DNA of 64,000 bases, taken from contig NZ_BDBV01000027.1 in the NCBI RefSeq assembly GCF_001613165.1, forward strand, positions 62,001-126,000, read 5' to 3'. A model generated the notes under the pieces. It did not search any database. It saw nothing but the letters and a program-made list of their open reading frames with translations, and was not told the origin of the DNA. The DNA comes from Nocardia mexicana NBRC 108244 (GTDB lineage Bacteria > Actinomycetota > Actinomycetes > Mycobacteriales > Mycobacteriaceae). Both the position numbers and the translations under genes were made by a program. Below, in pieces: positions 10,991 through 19,941 of the stretch (its first letter is position 1; the number at the start of each line of letters is the position of its first letter).

Positions 10991-12748
10991 TCAGCCCTGG
11001 GCCCGCAGGAAGCGCCCCGCCGCATCCACCGCCGGGCCGGAACTGCCCGCGTCGCTGACGAATACGGCCACCGCGAGATCGCCGTCGATGCCGACGAACC
11101 AGCCGTGCGCATGCTTGTCATCGATGTACTCGGCGGTGCCGGTCTTACCGAGCATGCCCGGGATATCGCGCAACTGGGTGGCGGTGCCGCCGGTGATCGT
11201 CTCGCGCATCATCGCCTTCACCTGATCGGCGACGGTCTGCGGGAGCGGCTCCGGGGTCCGGTCGGGCACACCGGGGCGTCCCGCGACGATGGCGGGGTTG
11301 GGCACCGAACCGTGGGCCAGCGACGCGGCCACCAGCGCCATGCCGAACGGCGAGGCGGTCACCTTGCCCTGGCCGATCCCCTCCTCCACGCGCAGGGCGG
11401 GCGTATCGGCGACCGGCACCTTGCCGGTGACGGTCGTCATGCCGGGTGCCGTGAAGTCGATGCCGAGCCCGAGCTGGGCGGCCGCCTTGGTGAGGCCGTC
11501 CGGTGGCAGGTTCACCGCCAGCCGCCCCATCGTGGTGTTGCAGGACCTGGCGAACGCCGTGTGCAGCGGCACCGTGCCGAGGTCGAAGTTGTTGTCGTTG
11601 GGGATCTGTCGGCCCTCGATGTTCTCGGTGCCGGGGCAGGGCACCATGGTGTCGGGGGTGACCTGGCCGGTCTGCAGCGCCTCCGAGACGGTCACGGTCT
11701 TGAATGTCGAACCCGGCGGGTACAGGCCGGTCAGCGCGATCGGGCCCTGGGCGTCGGCGGGCGGATTCTGGGCGAGGGCGAGCAGATTTCCGGTCGAGGG
11801 CTGCATGACCACCATGGCCGCCGGGGTCGGGATGGGCGCCAGTGCGGCGTCGGCGCTGCGCAGCATGCCGGTGTCGAGGGTGCTGGGGATGTCGGCGACC
11901 GGTTTCGGATCCTCCCCGCCGACCCGCTGCGTCCCGCCCGCGGTCGTGGCGCGCACCGCCCATCCCGAGGCCGCGTCGGTGTTCTGCTGCCACAGCTCCG
12001 ACAGCCCCGACAGGGTCGGCGAGTTCAGCTCCCTGTCGGTGGCGAGCAGACGGGTCTGCGGGGCCAGGGTGACATTCGGCAGCGCGGCCAGGCGGTCCTG
12101 GATCGGATCCAGGTCGGCCTGGCGCAGCGCGACCGCGGTGACCAGTTTGCCTTGCGCCCCGGCCAGTTCCGCCTGCAGCGATGCGGCGCTGATGCTGTTG
12201 TCGAGCGGATTCAGCAGCGCCGCAACGGCATTCACATCGGCACCCGGGGCGACATTGACGAGCGTGACGACCTGCTCGGTCAGTAGGTCCGCACCGGACC
12301 GATCGAGCACTCGCGCAGCGGGATTCGGGGATACGGCGCTATAGCTCAGCGGCCCGGCGTCCAGGCCGGGTGCGACGGTCGCCGGATTCCAGCGGATCTT
12401 CCAGTCGTCCCCGGACTCGTCGGCCGCGCCGGTGGTCCGGTACGTCCACTGGTTCTTGCCACCCGGGCCGAGCTTCCAGGTCGCGGCGAGGGAGAAGGTG
12501 GCGCCGTTATCGGTCTTCTCGATCTTGTCGACCTGGAAGTGCACGTCCTTGCCGAGGCTGTCGTACAGCTTCGCGACGGTGGCCGACGCCTGCGCCGGAT
12601 CGTTGGTGACGGCGGCCGCCGCGGCGGCATCGTCGCGGTTGAGGGCGTCCGCGAAATCGTTCACGGTGCTGTCCAGGCGGTCGGCGGATTTGTCCGAGCA
12701 GGCGGCCAGGGCCAGGACGGGGGTGGCGAACAGGGCGAACAGTTTCAT
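10991..12748 (-). CDS. Penicillin-binding lipoprotein (transpeptidase, Rv2864c-like)
   Basis: A 585-residue class B PBP. A lipobox (VLALAAC, Cys17) follows a short hydrophobic signal. An N-terminal MecA_N/NTF2-like domain (about 20-140) precedes the transpeptidase domain with SxxK in PGSTFKTVT, SxN in ARSCNTTMG and KTG in GKTGTAEY. It should crosslink peptidoglycan outside the membrane and resembles the M. tuberculosis lipoprotein PBP Rv2864c. The start used is ATG at 12746-12748; a GTG at 12758-12760 would add four residues with another positive charge. The 242 bp downstream separate it from the kinase. Confidence 0.92.
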   Translation of the reverse strand: MKLFALFATPVLALAACSDKSADRLDSTVNDFADALNRDDAAAAAAVTNDPAQASATVAKLYDSLGKDVHFQVDKIEKTDNGATFSLAATWKLGPGGKNQWTYRTTGAADESGDDWKIRWNPATVAPGLDAGPLSYSAVSPNPAARVLDRSGADLLTEQVVTLVNVAPGADVNAVAALLNPLDNSISAASLQAELAGAQGKLVTAVALRQADLDPIQDRLAALPNVTLAPQTRLLATDRELNSPTLSGLSELWQQNTDAASGWAVRATTAGGTQRVGGEDPKPVADIPSTLDTGMLRSADAALAPIPTPAAMVVMQPSTGNLLALAQNPPADAQGPIALTGLYPPGSTFKTVTVSEALQTGQVTPDTMVPCPGTENIEGRQIPNDNNFDLGTVPLHTAFARSCNTTMGRLAVNLPPDGLTKAAAQLGLGIDFTAPGMTTVTGKVPVADTPALRVEEGIGQGKVTASPFGMALVAASLAHGSVPNPAIVAGRPGVPDRTPEPLPQTVADQVKAMMRETITGGTATQLRDIPGMLGKTGTAEYIDDKHAHGWFVGIDGDLAVAVFVSDAGSSGPAVDAAGRFLRAQG

Positions 12749-12824
12749 ACCGGTGCGCACCCGCCCGACCCTACCGGCCGAAAGCGCCGGTGCACGGGAG
12801 CGCTCGCGCGGCTGGACAGAACTC

Positions 12825-12924
12825 GCGATCAAGTCAGTGGTACAGCGCGGGCGAAGCGACCAGCGTTGCACTGACCAACGCGATCAAGTCAGTGGTACAG
12901 CGCGGGTGACGCGACCAGCGTTGC
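12825..12924. repeat. 45-bp direct duplication of the nat 3' tail
   Basis: Positions 12825-12869 and 12880-12924 are the same 45-bp sequence except for two bases (period 55). The second copy is the true end of nat. The first copy lies just beyond the nat stop and, read on the minus strand, still encodes the same last residues ATLVASPALYH and stop. Both differences fall at third codon positions and are synonymous (GCG/GCT, TCA/TCG). Confidence 0.9.
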
Positions 12925-13755
12925 GATGTCGTCGCCCTCGAGCTCGATGTCGAAGACCTCGGCAAGCGTCTTCGGCAGTTCGGACGGTTCCAGGTCGCGG
13001 GACTGCGAGCTGCCGTCCGGGTACTCCGACATCCAGGTGGTGCCGTCGATGACGTGATGCACCTCCGGCAGGAAACGCTGCACGTACGGGCGGGTCACGA
13101 ACGGCGACCGCGGGGATGTGGAGACGAAGTGGTTGCCGACCGCGTAGTCGATGCGGTACTGCGGATTCATCGTGAAGGTGTAGCGCGCGAGCCAGCCGTC
13201 GCGCGCGAAGTGGTGCACCGCCCACAGCTCGCTGTCGAGCTCGCCGCGGGTGCGCTCCACCCGCAAGCGCCACTCCCCGGCTTTCACCTCGCCGCGGTCG
13301 GGGTTCAGCTCCAGTGGCTCGAGCGGCCCGGCGCCGAATCCCACGTCGCACAGCCACACTCGGTCGTCGTCGGCCGTGGTGACCCGGGCCAGCGCATGGG
13401 TCGCCGGGCGCAGGCCGCTCGGCGCGCCCATCTCGATGCGCCCGCTCAGGCCGGTGACGCCGAAGCCGAGCCGTTCCAGGGCGGCGGCGAACAGGCCGAC
13501 GTTCTCGTAACAGTATCCGCCGCGACGACGCCGGATCATTTTGTCCTGCAACGTTTCCAGATCCAACGGAATCGAGCGGCCCAGGATGATCTCCAGGTTC
13601 TCGAACGGGATCGACGTGGTGTGGGCGTACTGCAGCTGCCGCAGAGTCTCGAGCGTCGGCCGGCGCTCGCCGGTGAACCCGATGCGGGCGAGATACGCGT
13701 CCAGGTCGAGCTTGTCACCGTCCCAGTGATAGGCCGGGTCAGCGGGCTTGTTCAT
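12889..13755 (-). CDS. nat: Arylamine N-acetyltransferase
   Basis: A 288-residue NAT that transfers acetyl (or propionyl) from CoA to arylamines and hydrazines. The catalytic triad is complete: Cys82 in RGGYCYEN, His120 in ATHALA and Asp137 in LCDVGFG. The length fits mycobacterial NATs, which modify isoniazid and are linked to sterol ring degradation; no sterol genes are nearby here. The ATG at 13753-13755 has GGAGG five bases upstream. Its last codons are repeated downstream of the stop. Confidence 0.95.
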   Translation of the reverse strand: MNKPADPAYHWDGDKLDLDAYLARIGFTGERRPTLETLRQLQYAHTTSIPFENLEIILGRSIPLDLETLQDKMIRRRRGGYCYENVGLFAAALERLGFGVTGLSGRIEMGAPSGLRPATHALARVTTADDDRVWLCDVGFGAGPLEPLELNPDRGEVKAGEWRLRVERTRGELDSELWAVHHFARDGWLARYTFTMNPQYRIDYAVGNHFVSTSPRSPFVTRPYVQRFLPEVHHVIDGTTWMSEYPDGSSQSRDLEPSELPKTLAEVFDIELEGDDIATLVASPALYH

Positions 13756-13851
13756 GGCGCCTCCACTTCGAGTTCGTCCGTTATGTGCTGGTTTCTGTCC
13801 GGAAACAACCGCACTCTGCCCGAACATGTTCCGGGAGGCCAGCGATATATG

Positions 13852-14793
13852 TCACCGCGACCGGGCCAGCGTGGCGACACCCTCCCGGAAGCTCGGCAGG
13901 GCCGGACGCCACTCCAATTCGGCCGCGGCCTTCGCGTTCGACACCCGGATCGACATCTCCAGCATCTGCCGGGCCACCAGCGGCGCACCCATGCGCACGA
14001 GCCGGTCCGGCAGCCGCGGCGGCTTCGGCGCACCGAACGCCCGCGCCAGCTCGGTGAACATCGCGCCCCAGCTCGCGGGCTCGTCGTCGACGACGTTGTA
14101 CGCCGCGCCCGCCCGGCCACGGTCCAGCGCCGCCACGGTCGCCGCCGCGGCGTCGTCGACATGGATCCAGCCGGTCGTCCCGGTTTCCCGGCGCGGGAGC
14201 GGCAGCAGCCTCAGCTTCAGCATCCGCGCGAACACGTCGGAGGCGCCCGGACCGTAGAAGAACCCGTACCGGAGCGCGACCGAATCGATTCCCGGCGCCC
14301 GCGCGGGCAGGTCCTCGGCAGTGCGCAGCGCCGCGAGGGAGGCATCGATGAGGCTGCCGTCCGGCCTGCCGAACTCGGCATCCTCGGTCACGGCCGCGGT
14401 GCCGTGGTCGCGCAGGCCGTAGCCGAGGATCAGCGACTGGGTCACAAACCGTTGCGCGCCTATCGTTTTCGCGACGTCCAGCAGGTTCCGGGTGCCGGTG
14501 GTGCGCAGGTCGTTGGTCTGCCGCAACCCCGGGCTGCGGTAGTGCGTGGGCGGGGAGCGACGGTAGGCGGTCAGCTCGTGGACCACCGCGTCGGCGCGCA
14601 CGCCCGCCACCGCGCGCAGCAGCCCGGCGCGGTCCAGCACATTCGCGACGATCGGTTCCATACCGAGTTCCGCGAGCCGCCGCGCGCCGCCGGAACTCCT
14701 CGTCAGCGCGACGACCTCGTGCCCGGCCTCCCCCAGCCTCCGCACCAGCGGCCTGCCTATCGCTCCGCTCGCACCGGCCACCACCACTCGCAT
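13852..14793 (-). CDS. NAD-dependent epimerase/dehydratase (extended SDR)
   Basis: A 313-residue Rossmann protein starting MRVVVAGASGAIGRPLVRRL with the GxxGxxG dinucleotide motif. Family features include LNV-type VANVLDRAGL, VVHELTAY, and TTGWIHVDDAAAATVAAL near residue 220. The classical YxxxK is not obvious, so catalysis is uncertain and it may be an atypical SDR. The ATG at 14793 is chosen because GGGGAGG lies upstream; an in-frame start nine codons earlier lacks such a site. It shares strand with nat, 96 bp apart, and may be cotranscribed. Confidence 0.85.
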   Translation of the reverse strand: MRVVVAGASGAIGRPLVRRLGEAGHEVVALTRSSGGARRLAELGMEPIVANVLDRAGLLRAVAGVRADAVVHELTAYRRSPPTHYRSPGLRQTNDLRTTGTRNLLDVAKTIGAQRFVTQSLILGYGLRDHGTAAVTEDAEFGRPDGSLIDASLAALRTAEDLPARAPGIDSVALRYGFFYGPGASDVFARMLKLRLLPLPRRETGTTGWIHVDDAAAATVAALDRGRAGAAYNVVDDEPASWGAMFTELARAFGAPKPPRLPDRLVRMGAPLVARQMLEMSIRVSNAKAAAELEWRPALPSFREGVATLARSR

Positions 14794-14904
14794 GGGATAC
14801 CTCCCCTCCGTCGTGGGCATACTTCCCCGACGATAACGATGGGATGGTGCGTGCGGGGGTGCTGTGAGGCGCGGTTGCTCCCCAACGCGTTTCCGGGCAT
14901 GGTG

Positions 14905-15906
14905 TCAGGCCGCGCATTTGGCGCCGGGCGGTGCCGGTGGTGCCGTGGCGACGCCGCGGGCGACGTCGACGAGGTAGTCGCGGTCTCCCCCGTCGACCGG
15001 TTCCGTGCCGCCGAGGAGGCGCTCGACGACGCAGCCGCCCTCGAAGAAGGCCGGGCCCACGCCGTGTTCGCCGGGAACTACCGTGCCGAACAGGTCGGTG
15101 CCGGTCGCGATGGTGTACAGCGAGGTCGGCCTGCCCGCCGTGGTGAGGGCCGCGCGCATTTCCAGGCTGTTTTCATAGGGCACCAGGCTGTCGGCGGTGC
15201 CGTGTACCAGGAAGGCGCGGCGCACGCCGATCCTGTGCGCCTGCAGGGCGGGCGAGCGCTCGGCGTAGGCCTGCGGGCAGACCACCGGCGGGCAGCCTCC
15301 GGCATCGCGTTCGATCTGCCCGCGAAGCTCCGGGCCGATCCGGTCGGCACCGGCCCAGGCCGTGAAATCGTCTGCGGGACCGAAGGTGTCGACCCAGTAG
15401 TCGAACAGTCCCGGCGGCGCGGATGCCGCCGCCAGCCCACTCGTGAGGCCGCCCTGGCTCCAGCCCCACAGCACGGTCCGCTCGATCGAGGGATGCTCGT
15501 CGCGGTACCGGCGGGTGGCGGCGAGCACGTCGTCGCGGCCCGCGCGCAGATTCCAGTCGCCGGTGCGCCAGACGCTGTCGGCGCTGCGCATATCCATCGA
15601 CAGCAGCGGCACCTCGGTGCGGCGCACCAGGGCGCCCAGGTAGTCCGCGAAGTCGGCGGAGGTGTTGTCGTGGCCGTGCACGGCCACGATGAGGCTCCGG
15701 GGAGCCGTGTCACCTTCGGCGCACCTGTAGGGCTCGTAGACGCGACCCGTGGCGGGCTCACCGTCCACGGTCAGCGTCACCGGCCGCACCGCGACTCGGA
15801 CCGCGCACCCGGGCTCCGCCGAAACCTGCGGCGCCACAACGCCTGTCGCCACCAGCACGGCAAACAACAGCAGCACCCGCACCGACCTACCGTATCGACG
15901 CCTCAT
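14905..15906 (-). CDS. Secreted alpha/beta hydrolase
   Basis: A 333-residue protein with an N-terminal signal peptide (RRRYGRSVR then VLLLFAVLVATGVVAPQVSA). The nucleophile elbow GWSQGG (about residue 150), an AVHGHD oxyanion region and a late VHGTADSLVP (acid/His region) indicate an S9-like or depolymerase-type esterase/peptidase. Paired cysteines, including the C-terminal KCAA, suggest disulfides outside the cell. The substrate is unknown. The ATG at 15904-15906 overlaps an in-frame GTG just upstream. Confidence 0.8.
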   Translation of the reverse strand: MRRRYGRSVRVLLLFAVLVATGVVAPQVSAEPGCAVRVAVRPVTLTVDGEPATGRVYEPYRCAEGDTAPRSLIVAVHGHDNTSADFADYLGALVRRTEVPLLSMDMRSADSVWRTGDWNLRAGRDDVLAATRRYRDEHPSIERTVLWGWSQGGLTSGLAAASAPPGLFDYWVDTFGPADDFTAWAGADRIGPELRGQIERDAGGCPPVVCPQAYAERSPALQAHRIGVRRAFLVHGTADSLVPYENSLEMRAALTTAGRPTSLYTIATGTDLFGTVVPGEHGVGPAFFEGGCVVERLLGGTEPVDGGDRDYLVDVARGVATAPPAPPGAKCAA

Positions 15907-16138
15907 CACCGCATCATCGCACCCGGCGGTGTCGGCCCGGCGCCACCACCGAGTACGACATCCGACAGGTCGTGCCGCCTCCCCTGCCCTCATCCCGGCG
16001 CGCGGCGGGGAGCGCCGGACGCTATCCACGCCGCCGACCGCGACACCGATCATTCACACATTCACGATGGCCGTTGACATGAGCCTGCAACACATGCGTT
16101 GGCACGTTGTAGCGACGACCACTTGCGGTACGCCGCCG

Positions 16139-17314
16139 TCATCCGTCTTGGGTTCCAGCAGCTACACGGGGTTTCCGGTTTACGGTTTCGCGAGAAGTGA
16201 TCCGGTTCGTGCGACCGACCGCGCGACCCACCGTGTTGCGTACCACGAGGCCTGGTCGGGTGCTGGGCACCAGGACTCTGGCGAGCAGGTCGACGCGTCG
16301 CTGCCGCGGACGCACTTCGCGGCGGAGCCGCGACTCGTAGGTGGCGAAGGCGCGAGCGTGATCGTCGTGGTGGGCGGCGAGTTCTTCCGCGAGGGCGTAC
16401 GCACCTGCCATCGCGATGCTGGATCCGTCGCCCAGCAGGGCCGTGGCCGCCGCCGCGTCCCCGAGCAATACGACCCGTCCGCGGGACCACGAGAGCATCC
16501 GGACGGTCGTCAGGGGGTCGAAGAACGGGGCTGGATGGTCGAGGTACGCCGCCACGAGTTCCGGTGCCCGCCACCGCACGTCGGCGTACGTATCGGCCAC
16601 GATTTGCTTGTGCAGAGCGATGTTTTTGCGGTCGTGGGGCGCTGGCTGCGCGGCCCGGAAGGTGAAGATCGCGAGCGGCGTGGTGCGCGAGGGGTGGACG
16701 ACCAGCATCCGGTTGGGCACGGTCAGCATCGTCAACTCGCTCGGATCGTCGATGGCGTCGGGTTCCAGCGGGACGGTCGCGCCGTAGAGACCCAGGTCGC
16801 TCACGAACTGCCGCTCGGGCCCGAACACCAGACGCCGGATGGTGGAGTGCATCCCATCGGTACCGACCACCAAGTCGAAACGCCGCGGCGCGGACCGTCG
16901 AAAGGTGACGTCGACCCCGCCCTCGTCCTGACCGAGTGCGGTGACCGTGTCGTCGAACACGAACTCGGCATCGCCGCGCGCCGACCGGTGCAGTACCTCG
17001 GACAGGTCGGCCCGGGTCACCTCGACCGTCGGCGCCCCTACCGAGGAGTTGGGAAGTCGCAGGACTCGTTTGCCGGCCGGGTCGAGCAGGGTCAGCGACC
17101 GATTGCGGGTGGCGAGCTCGCGCAGCTGCGGAAGGATGCCCATACGCTCGGCGACCGGCATCGCGGGCCCCTTCACGACGATCGCGCTGCCACCGGAGCG
17201 CAGCTGCCGGGCATGCTCGACGACGGTCGGCCGGTATCCGTTGCGGGCGAGCCAGTACGCGAGCGCGGGCCCGGCGATTCCGGCACCGACTATCAGCACC
17301 TCGGGCTTCTTCAT
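16139..17314 (-). CDS. FAD-dependent monooxygenase
   Basis: A 391-residue group A flavoprotein hydroxylase. GAGIAGPALAYWLARNG near the N-terminus is the FAD Rossmann motif, DLVVGTDGMHSTIR is the DG motif and RVVLLGDAAAATALLGDGSS is the GD motif. Substrates of this family are aromatics or antibiotics; resistance roles such as tetracycline or rifampicin oxidation occur but cannot be claimed here. The ATG at 17312-17314 follows a GAGAGG site. It is divergent from the ArsR regulator at 17432, with two palindromes between them, and is probably repressed by it. Confidence 0.9.
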   Translation of the reverse strand: MKKPEVLIVGAGIAGPALAYWLARNGYRPTVVEHARQLRSGGSAIVVKGPAMPVAERMGILPQLRELATRNRSLTLLDPAGKRVLRLPNSSVGAPTVEVTRADLSEVLHRSARGDAEFVFDDTVTALGQDEGGVDVTFRRSAPRRFDLVVGTDGMHSTIRRLVFGPERQFVSDLGLYGATVPLEPDAIDDPSELTMLTVPNRMLVVHPSRTTPLAIFTFRAAQPAPHDRKNIALHKQIVADTYADVRWRAPELVAAYLDHPAPFFDPLTTVRMLSWSRGRVVLLGDAAAATALLGDGSSIAMAGAYALAEELAAHHDDHARAFATYESRLRREVRPRQRRVDLLARVLVPSTRPGLVVRNTVGRAVGRTNRITSRETVNRKPRVAAGTQDG

Positions 17315-17358
17315 GACAAGACCTCTCGGAGCGTCGACGACCACATCCCGCCGTCTAG

Positions 17359-17376
17359 GTACGATCAATTTCGTAC
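17359..17376. promoter_or_regulatory. ArsR-type operator 1
   Basis: A perfect inverted repeat, GTACGA-TCAATT-TCGTAC, lies in the 117-bp gap between the FAD monooxygenase and the ArsR-like gene. Its centre is 40 bp from that of the second repeat at 17398-17417. It is likely a binding site of the adjacent regulator. Confidence 0.75.
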
Positions 17377-17397
17377 TCGAGTAGAACATGCCACTGA

Positions 17398-17417
17398 GGT
17401 ACGATGCAAGACGTACC
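17398..17417. promoter_or_regulatory. ArsR-type operator 2
   Basis: A perfect inverted repeat, GGTACG-ATGCAAGA-CGTACC, shares the GTACG half-site with the repeat at 17359-17376. It lies 15 bp upstream of the regulator start, fitting autoregulation. Confidence 0.75.
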
Positions 17418-17431
17418 TAAGGGAGGTGTCC

Positions 17432-17767
17432 GTGGCCGGAACGAACCTGGTCGGCCCAGAGGTCGATGCGCTCGAGCTGGGCGTGGTGCTTCGCGCTCTC
17501 GCTGACGAGCACCGTCGTTCGGTAATGACGGAGTTGGCCGCCGACCACACCGACAGCGAGCGAGGGTGTAACTCGTTCGCTCTCCCGATCTCGAAGCAGA
17601 CCCAGACCCATCACTTCCGGGTCCTGCGCGAAGCAGGCCTCATCGACGAGATCGACTACGGCAACCGCAAGGGCATCCGCCTCCGACGCACCGACATCGA
17701 GAGCAGGTTTCCCGGCCTGCTCGCGCTCCTGGAAGCCGAACACCAGGACGGTACCGCCCCTCGCTGA
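17432..17767 (+). CDS. ArsR-like winged-helix transcriptional regulator
   Basis: A 111-residue winged-helix protein. It contains VVLRALADEHRRSVMTEL and the recognition region KQTQTHHFRVLREAGLIDEIDYGNRKGIRLR, typical of ArsR/HTH_20 regulators. No metal-binding CVC motif is visible, so a non-metal ligand is likely. The GTG at 17432 is preceded by AAGGGAGG at the right distance. It is divergent from the FAD monooxygenase and separated by two palindromic operators. Confidence 0.88.
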   Translation: MAGTNLVGPEVDALELGVVLRALADEHRRSVMTELAADHTDSERGCNSFALPISKQTQTHHFRVLREAGLIDEIDYGNRKGIRLRRTDIESRFPGLLALLEAEHQDGTAPR

Positions 17768-17911
17768 ACAGAGCCCCTCGTCTCACGGTCGGTGCCAGCT
17801 GAGCTGACAGCGGCCTCCCACATGAGGTCGGCCTTCCCGGCGCGCACCGGTGCCGGCACGTCCGGGCTGTGTGGATGACGGGTGCGGCTGTGGTGGGACT
17901 AGGATTCGTTC

Positions 17912-19084
17912 ATGCGTTCGATGGATACCGGGCAGCGGCGGGCACGGCTGGGGGAGCGGCAGCTGCTGGCACCTGCCGTACGGGTGGACGATGCCGCCGC
18001 GGTCGCCGAGGCGATGGTGGCGTTGCATGCCACCGATCCCGCGACGGTGTTCCTGTCGGTGGCCGCGCGCGGTCGCGGCCTCGAGCCCGCGCACGTGGAG
18101 AAGGCGCTCTACGAGGACCGGACGCTGCTGCGCATGCTGGCCATGCGGCGCACCATGTTCGTGGTGCCGGTCGCGCTGCTGCCCGCGCTGCAAGCCGCGG
18201 TCGCCGACGGGCTGGCGGTCAAGCAGCGCCGCACCTACGGGCGCTATCTGGAGCAGGCCGTCGACGGGGATATCGCGAGCTGGCTGGCGGAGGTGGAGCA
18301 GGAGACGCACCGTGAACTGCTGGCCCGCGGCAGCGCCACGGGGGCGCAGCTGTCCGCCGCCGTCCCGCGGCTGCGCACACAGATCGACACCGCGCCCGGC
18401 AAGGCGTACTCCAAGCCGACCAACATCACCACGTGGGTGCTGGTGATGCTCGGCTGCGCGGGGCATATCGTGCGGGGCCGCCCCAACGGCAGCTGGGCCA
18501 GCAGCCAGTACACCTGGGCGCCGATCGAATCCTGGCTGCCCGCAGGGGTTTCCGCGGTTCCGATCGAGCAGGCCCGCACCGAACTCGTGCGCCGCTGGCT
18601 GTACACCTTCGGCCCGGCGCCGATCGGCGACCTGAAGTGGTGGACCGGATGGTCGCTGGGCGACGTGCGAAAGTCCCTGGCGCACCTCGACATCGCCGAG
18701 GTCGACCTCGACGGCACCACCGGCATCGCCCTGGCCGACGACCTCGACCCGGTGGCAGCGCCCGAACCGTGGGCGGCGCTGCTGCCCGCCCTGGATCCCA
18801 CGCCGATGGGCTGGCAGTCCCGGGACTGGTTCCTCGGCCCGCACGCACCCGCGCTGTTCGACCGCAGCGGCAATATCGGCCCGACCGTATGGTGGGACGG
18901 GCGCATCGTCGGCGGGTGGGCGCAGCGCAAGGACGGCGAGATCGTATGGCGGCTACTGGAGGACGTCGGCGCCGACGCGCAGGCACGGATCACGGCGGAG
19001 GCCGAGCGCATGGGCGCGTGGTTCGGCGAGGTGCGCGCGATACCCCGGTTCCGCACGCCGCTGGAGCGTGAGCTGACCGCCTGA
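17912..19084 (+). CDS. Winged-helix DNA-binding domain protein (HTH_42/AlkX-like)
   Basis: A 390-residue protein of the HTH_42 superfamily. It opens with RARLGERQLLAPA, followed by MVALHATDPATVFLSVAAR, RRTMFVVP and a long middle region with WTGWSLGDVR. Relatives include glycosylases that unhook DNA crosslinks (YcaQ/AZL types); many actinobacterial members are uncharacterised. The paralogous QxQ glycosylase motif cannot be assigned with confidence, so DNA repair is only a possibility. It has its own upstream gap and no operon partner. Confidence 0.8.
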   Translation: MRSMDTGQRRARLGERQLLAPAVRVDDAAAVAEAMVALHATDPATVFLSVAARGRGLEPAHVEKALYEDRTLLRMLAMRRTMFVVPVALLPALQAAVADGLAVKQRRTYGRYLEQAVDGDIASWLAEVEQETHRELLARGSATGAQLSAAVPRLRTQIDTAPGKAYSKPTNITTWVLVMLGCAGHIVRGRPNGSWASSQYTWAPIESWLPAGVSAVPIEQARTELVRRWLYTFGPAPIGDLKWWTGWSLGDVRKSLAHLDIAEVDLDGTTGIALADDLDPVAAPEPWAALLPALDPTPMGWQSRDWFLGPHAPALFDRSGNIGPTVWWDGRIVGGWAQRKDGEIVWRLLEDVGADAQARITAEAERMGAWFGEVRAIPRFRTPLERELTA

Positions 19085-19504
19085 GCCGGTTCGATCGCCC
19101 GGCGGCGAGATCGCCTGTGGCCGAGATCACCTCGAGAATTCGCGCGGCCGCCGCACACCGGCCGCAACCGGAGCCCGTCGAATGCTCGGCGGGCCGATTG
19201 TCTCGCGGCCGCATTGTTCGCGCCGACGCGGATCGGTGCGGCCGCCCGCTCCCTGGCCTTGGCTTCGGCGAAAGCGCCAGTGGCTCTGCGTATTTCATGT
19301 CGAAAGCAATAGCTTCGGCGTTGCCGCTCGCGGCCCTGCTGCCCGAGCCGCCGCCCCGCAACCACCGGCGGTCGGGAGTCTCGGCGCCCCCACAACTTCC
19401 GGGGCTTTTCCTGTCGGTGATCTCTGTTAGCGTCTGCCTGTCGATGTTCAGGTCCGATAGCCAGGTCATGCGGGGTCACCGGGCAGATCCAGGGGGTTAG
19501 AACC
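19085..19504. other. 420-bp gap with no gene seen
   Basis: No convincing gene, RNA or repeat is found between the HTH_42 gene and the TerB-like gene. A minus-strand frame starting at 19469 is open but lacks a good ribosome site and runs into the opposing gene. The right end carries an AGGGGG ribosome site for the TerB-like start. Confidence 0.5.
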
Positions 19505-19915
19505 ATGCCGCTTGCCAGCGCTACGCCGGAAGCCTTGCGCAACACCATGTTCCGCGACGCCGCCGTGGGTGTGTGCGCCTTGGTCAGCGCCACCGGCGCC
19601 GCCGACCCGGCCGACCGGAGCCGGGTCGCCGACCGTGTCGGCGCCGCACCGGTTCTGGACCACTTCCCGGCGCAGGACCTGCGAAACCTGTTCGAGGACA
19701 ACTGGCTCCGGCTCACCCTCGATCCCGCGTTCGGCCGGGCGTACGTGCTGCATCAGGTCGCCCGGGTCACCGGTCGACCCGTCCAGGCCCGCGCCGCCGT
19801 GCGGGTGGGTATCGAAATCGCGGAACCTGCAGGAGCATTCGACACTCGCGAGGCCGCCGCCTTGCGTGAATGCTGCGGCGTGCTGCGGCTGGCCCCGGAC
19901 GAGTTCGGCCTCTGA
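19505..19915 (+). CDS. TerB-like protein
   Basis: A 136-residue mostly helical, acidic protein. The C-terminal part (AAALRECCGVLRLAPDEFGL) matches the pattern ending TerB/DjlA-like domains, and the middle LRLTLDPAFGRAYVLHQVARV fits the helical bundle. TerB-type domains bind metal and appear in stress-related systems, but no other ter genes are nearby. It converges on nadC with 26 bp between them. The family call is by pattern only. Confidence 0.6.
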   Translation: MPLASATPEALRNTMFRDAAVGVCALVSATGAADPADRSRVADRVGAAPVLDHFPAQDLRNLFEDNWLRLTLDPAFGRAYVLHQVARVTGRPVQARAAVRVGIEIAEPAGAFDTREAAALRECCGVLRLAPDEFGL

Positions 19916-19941
19916 GCGCGCTCCGGCCCGCCGGCCGCCCG

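Noticed and set aside
18990..19469. Minus-strand ORF of 159 codons starting MTWLSDLNIDRQ
   Set aside because: No good ribosome site, and it runs into the 3' end of the convincing HTH_42 gene; Arg/Ser/Pro-rich composition suggests chance.
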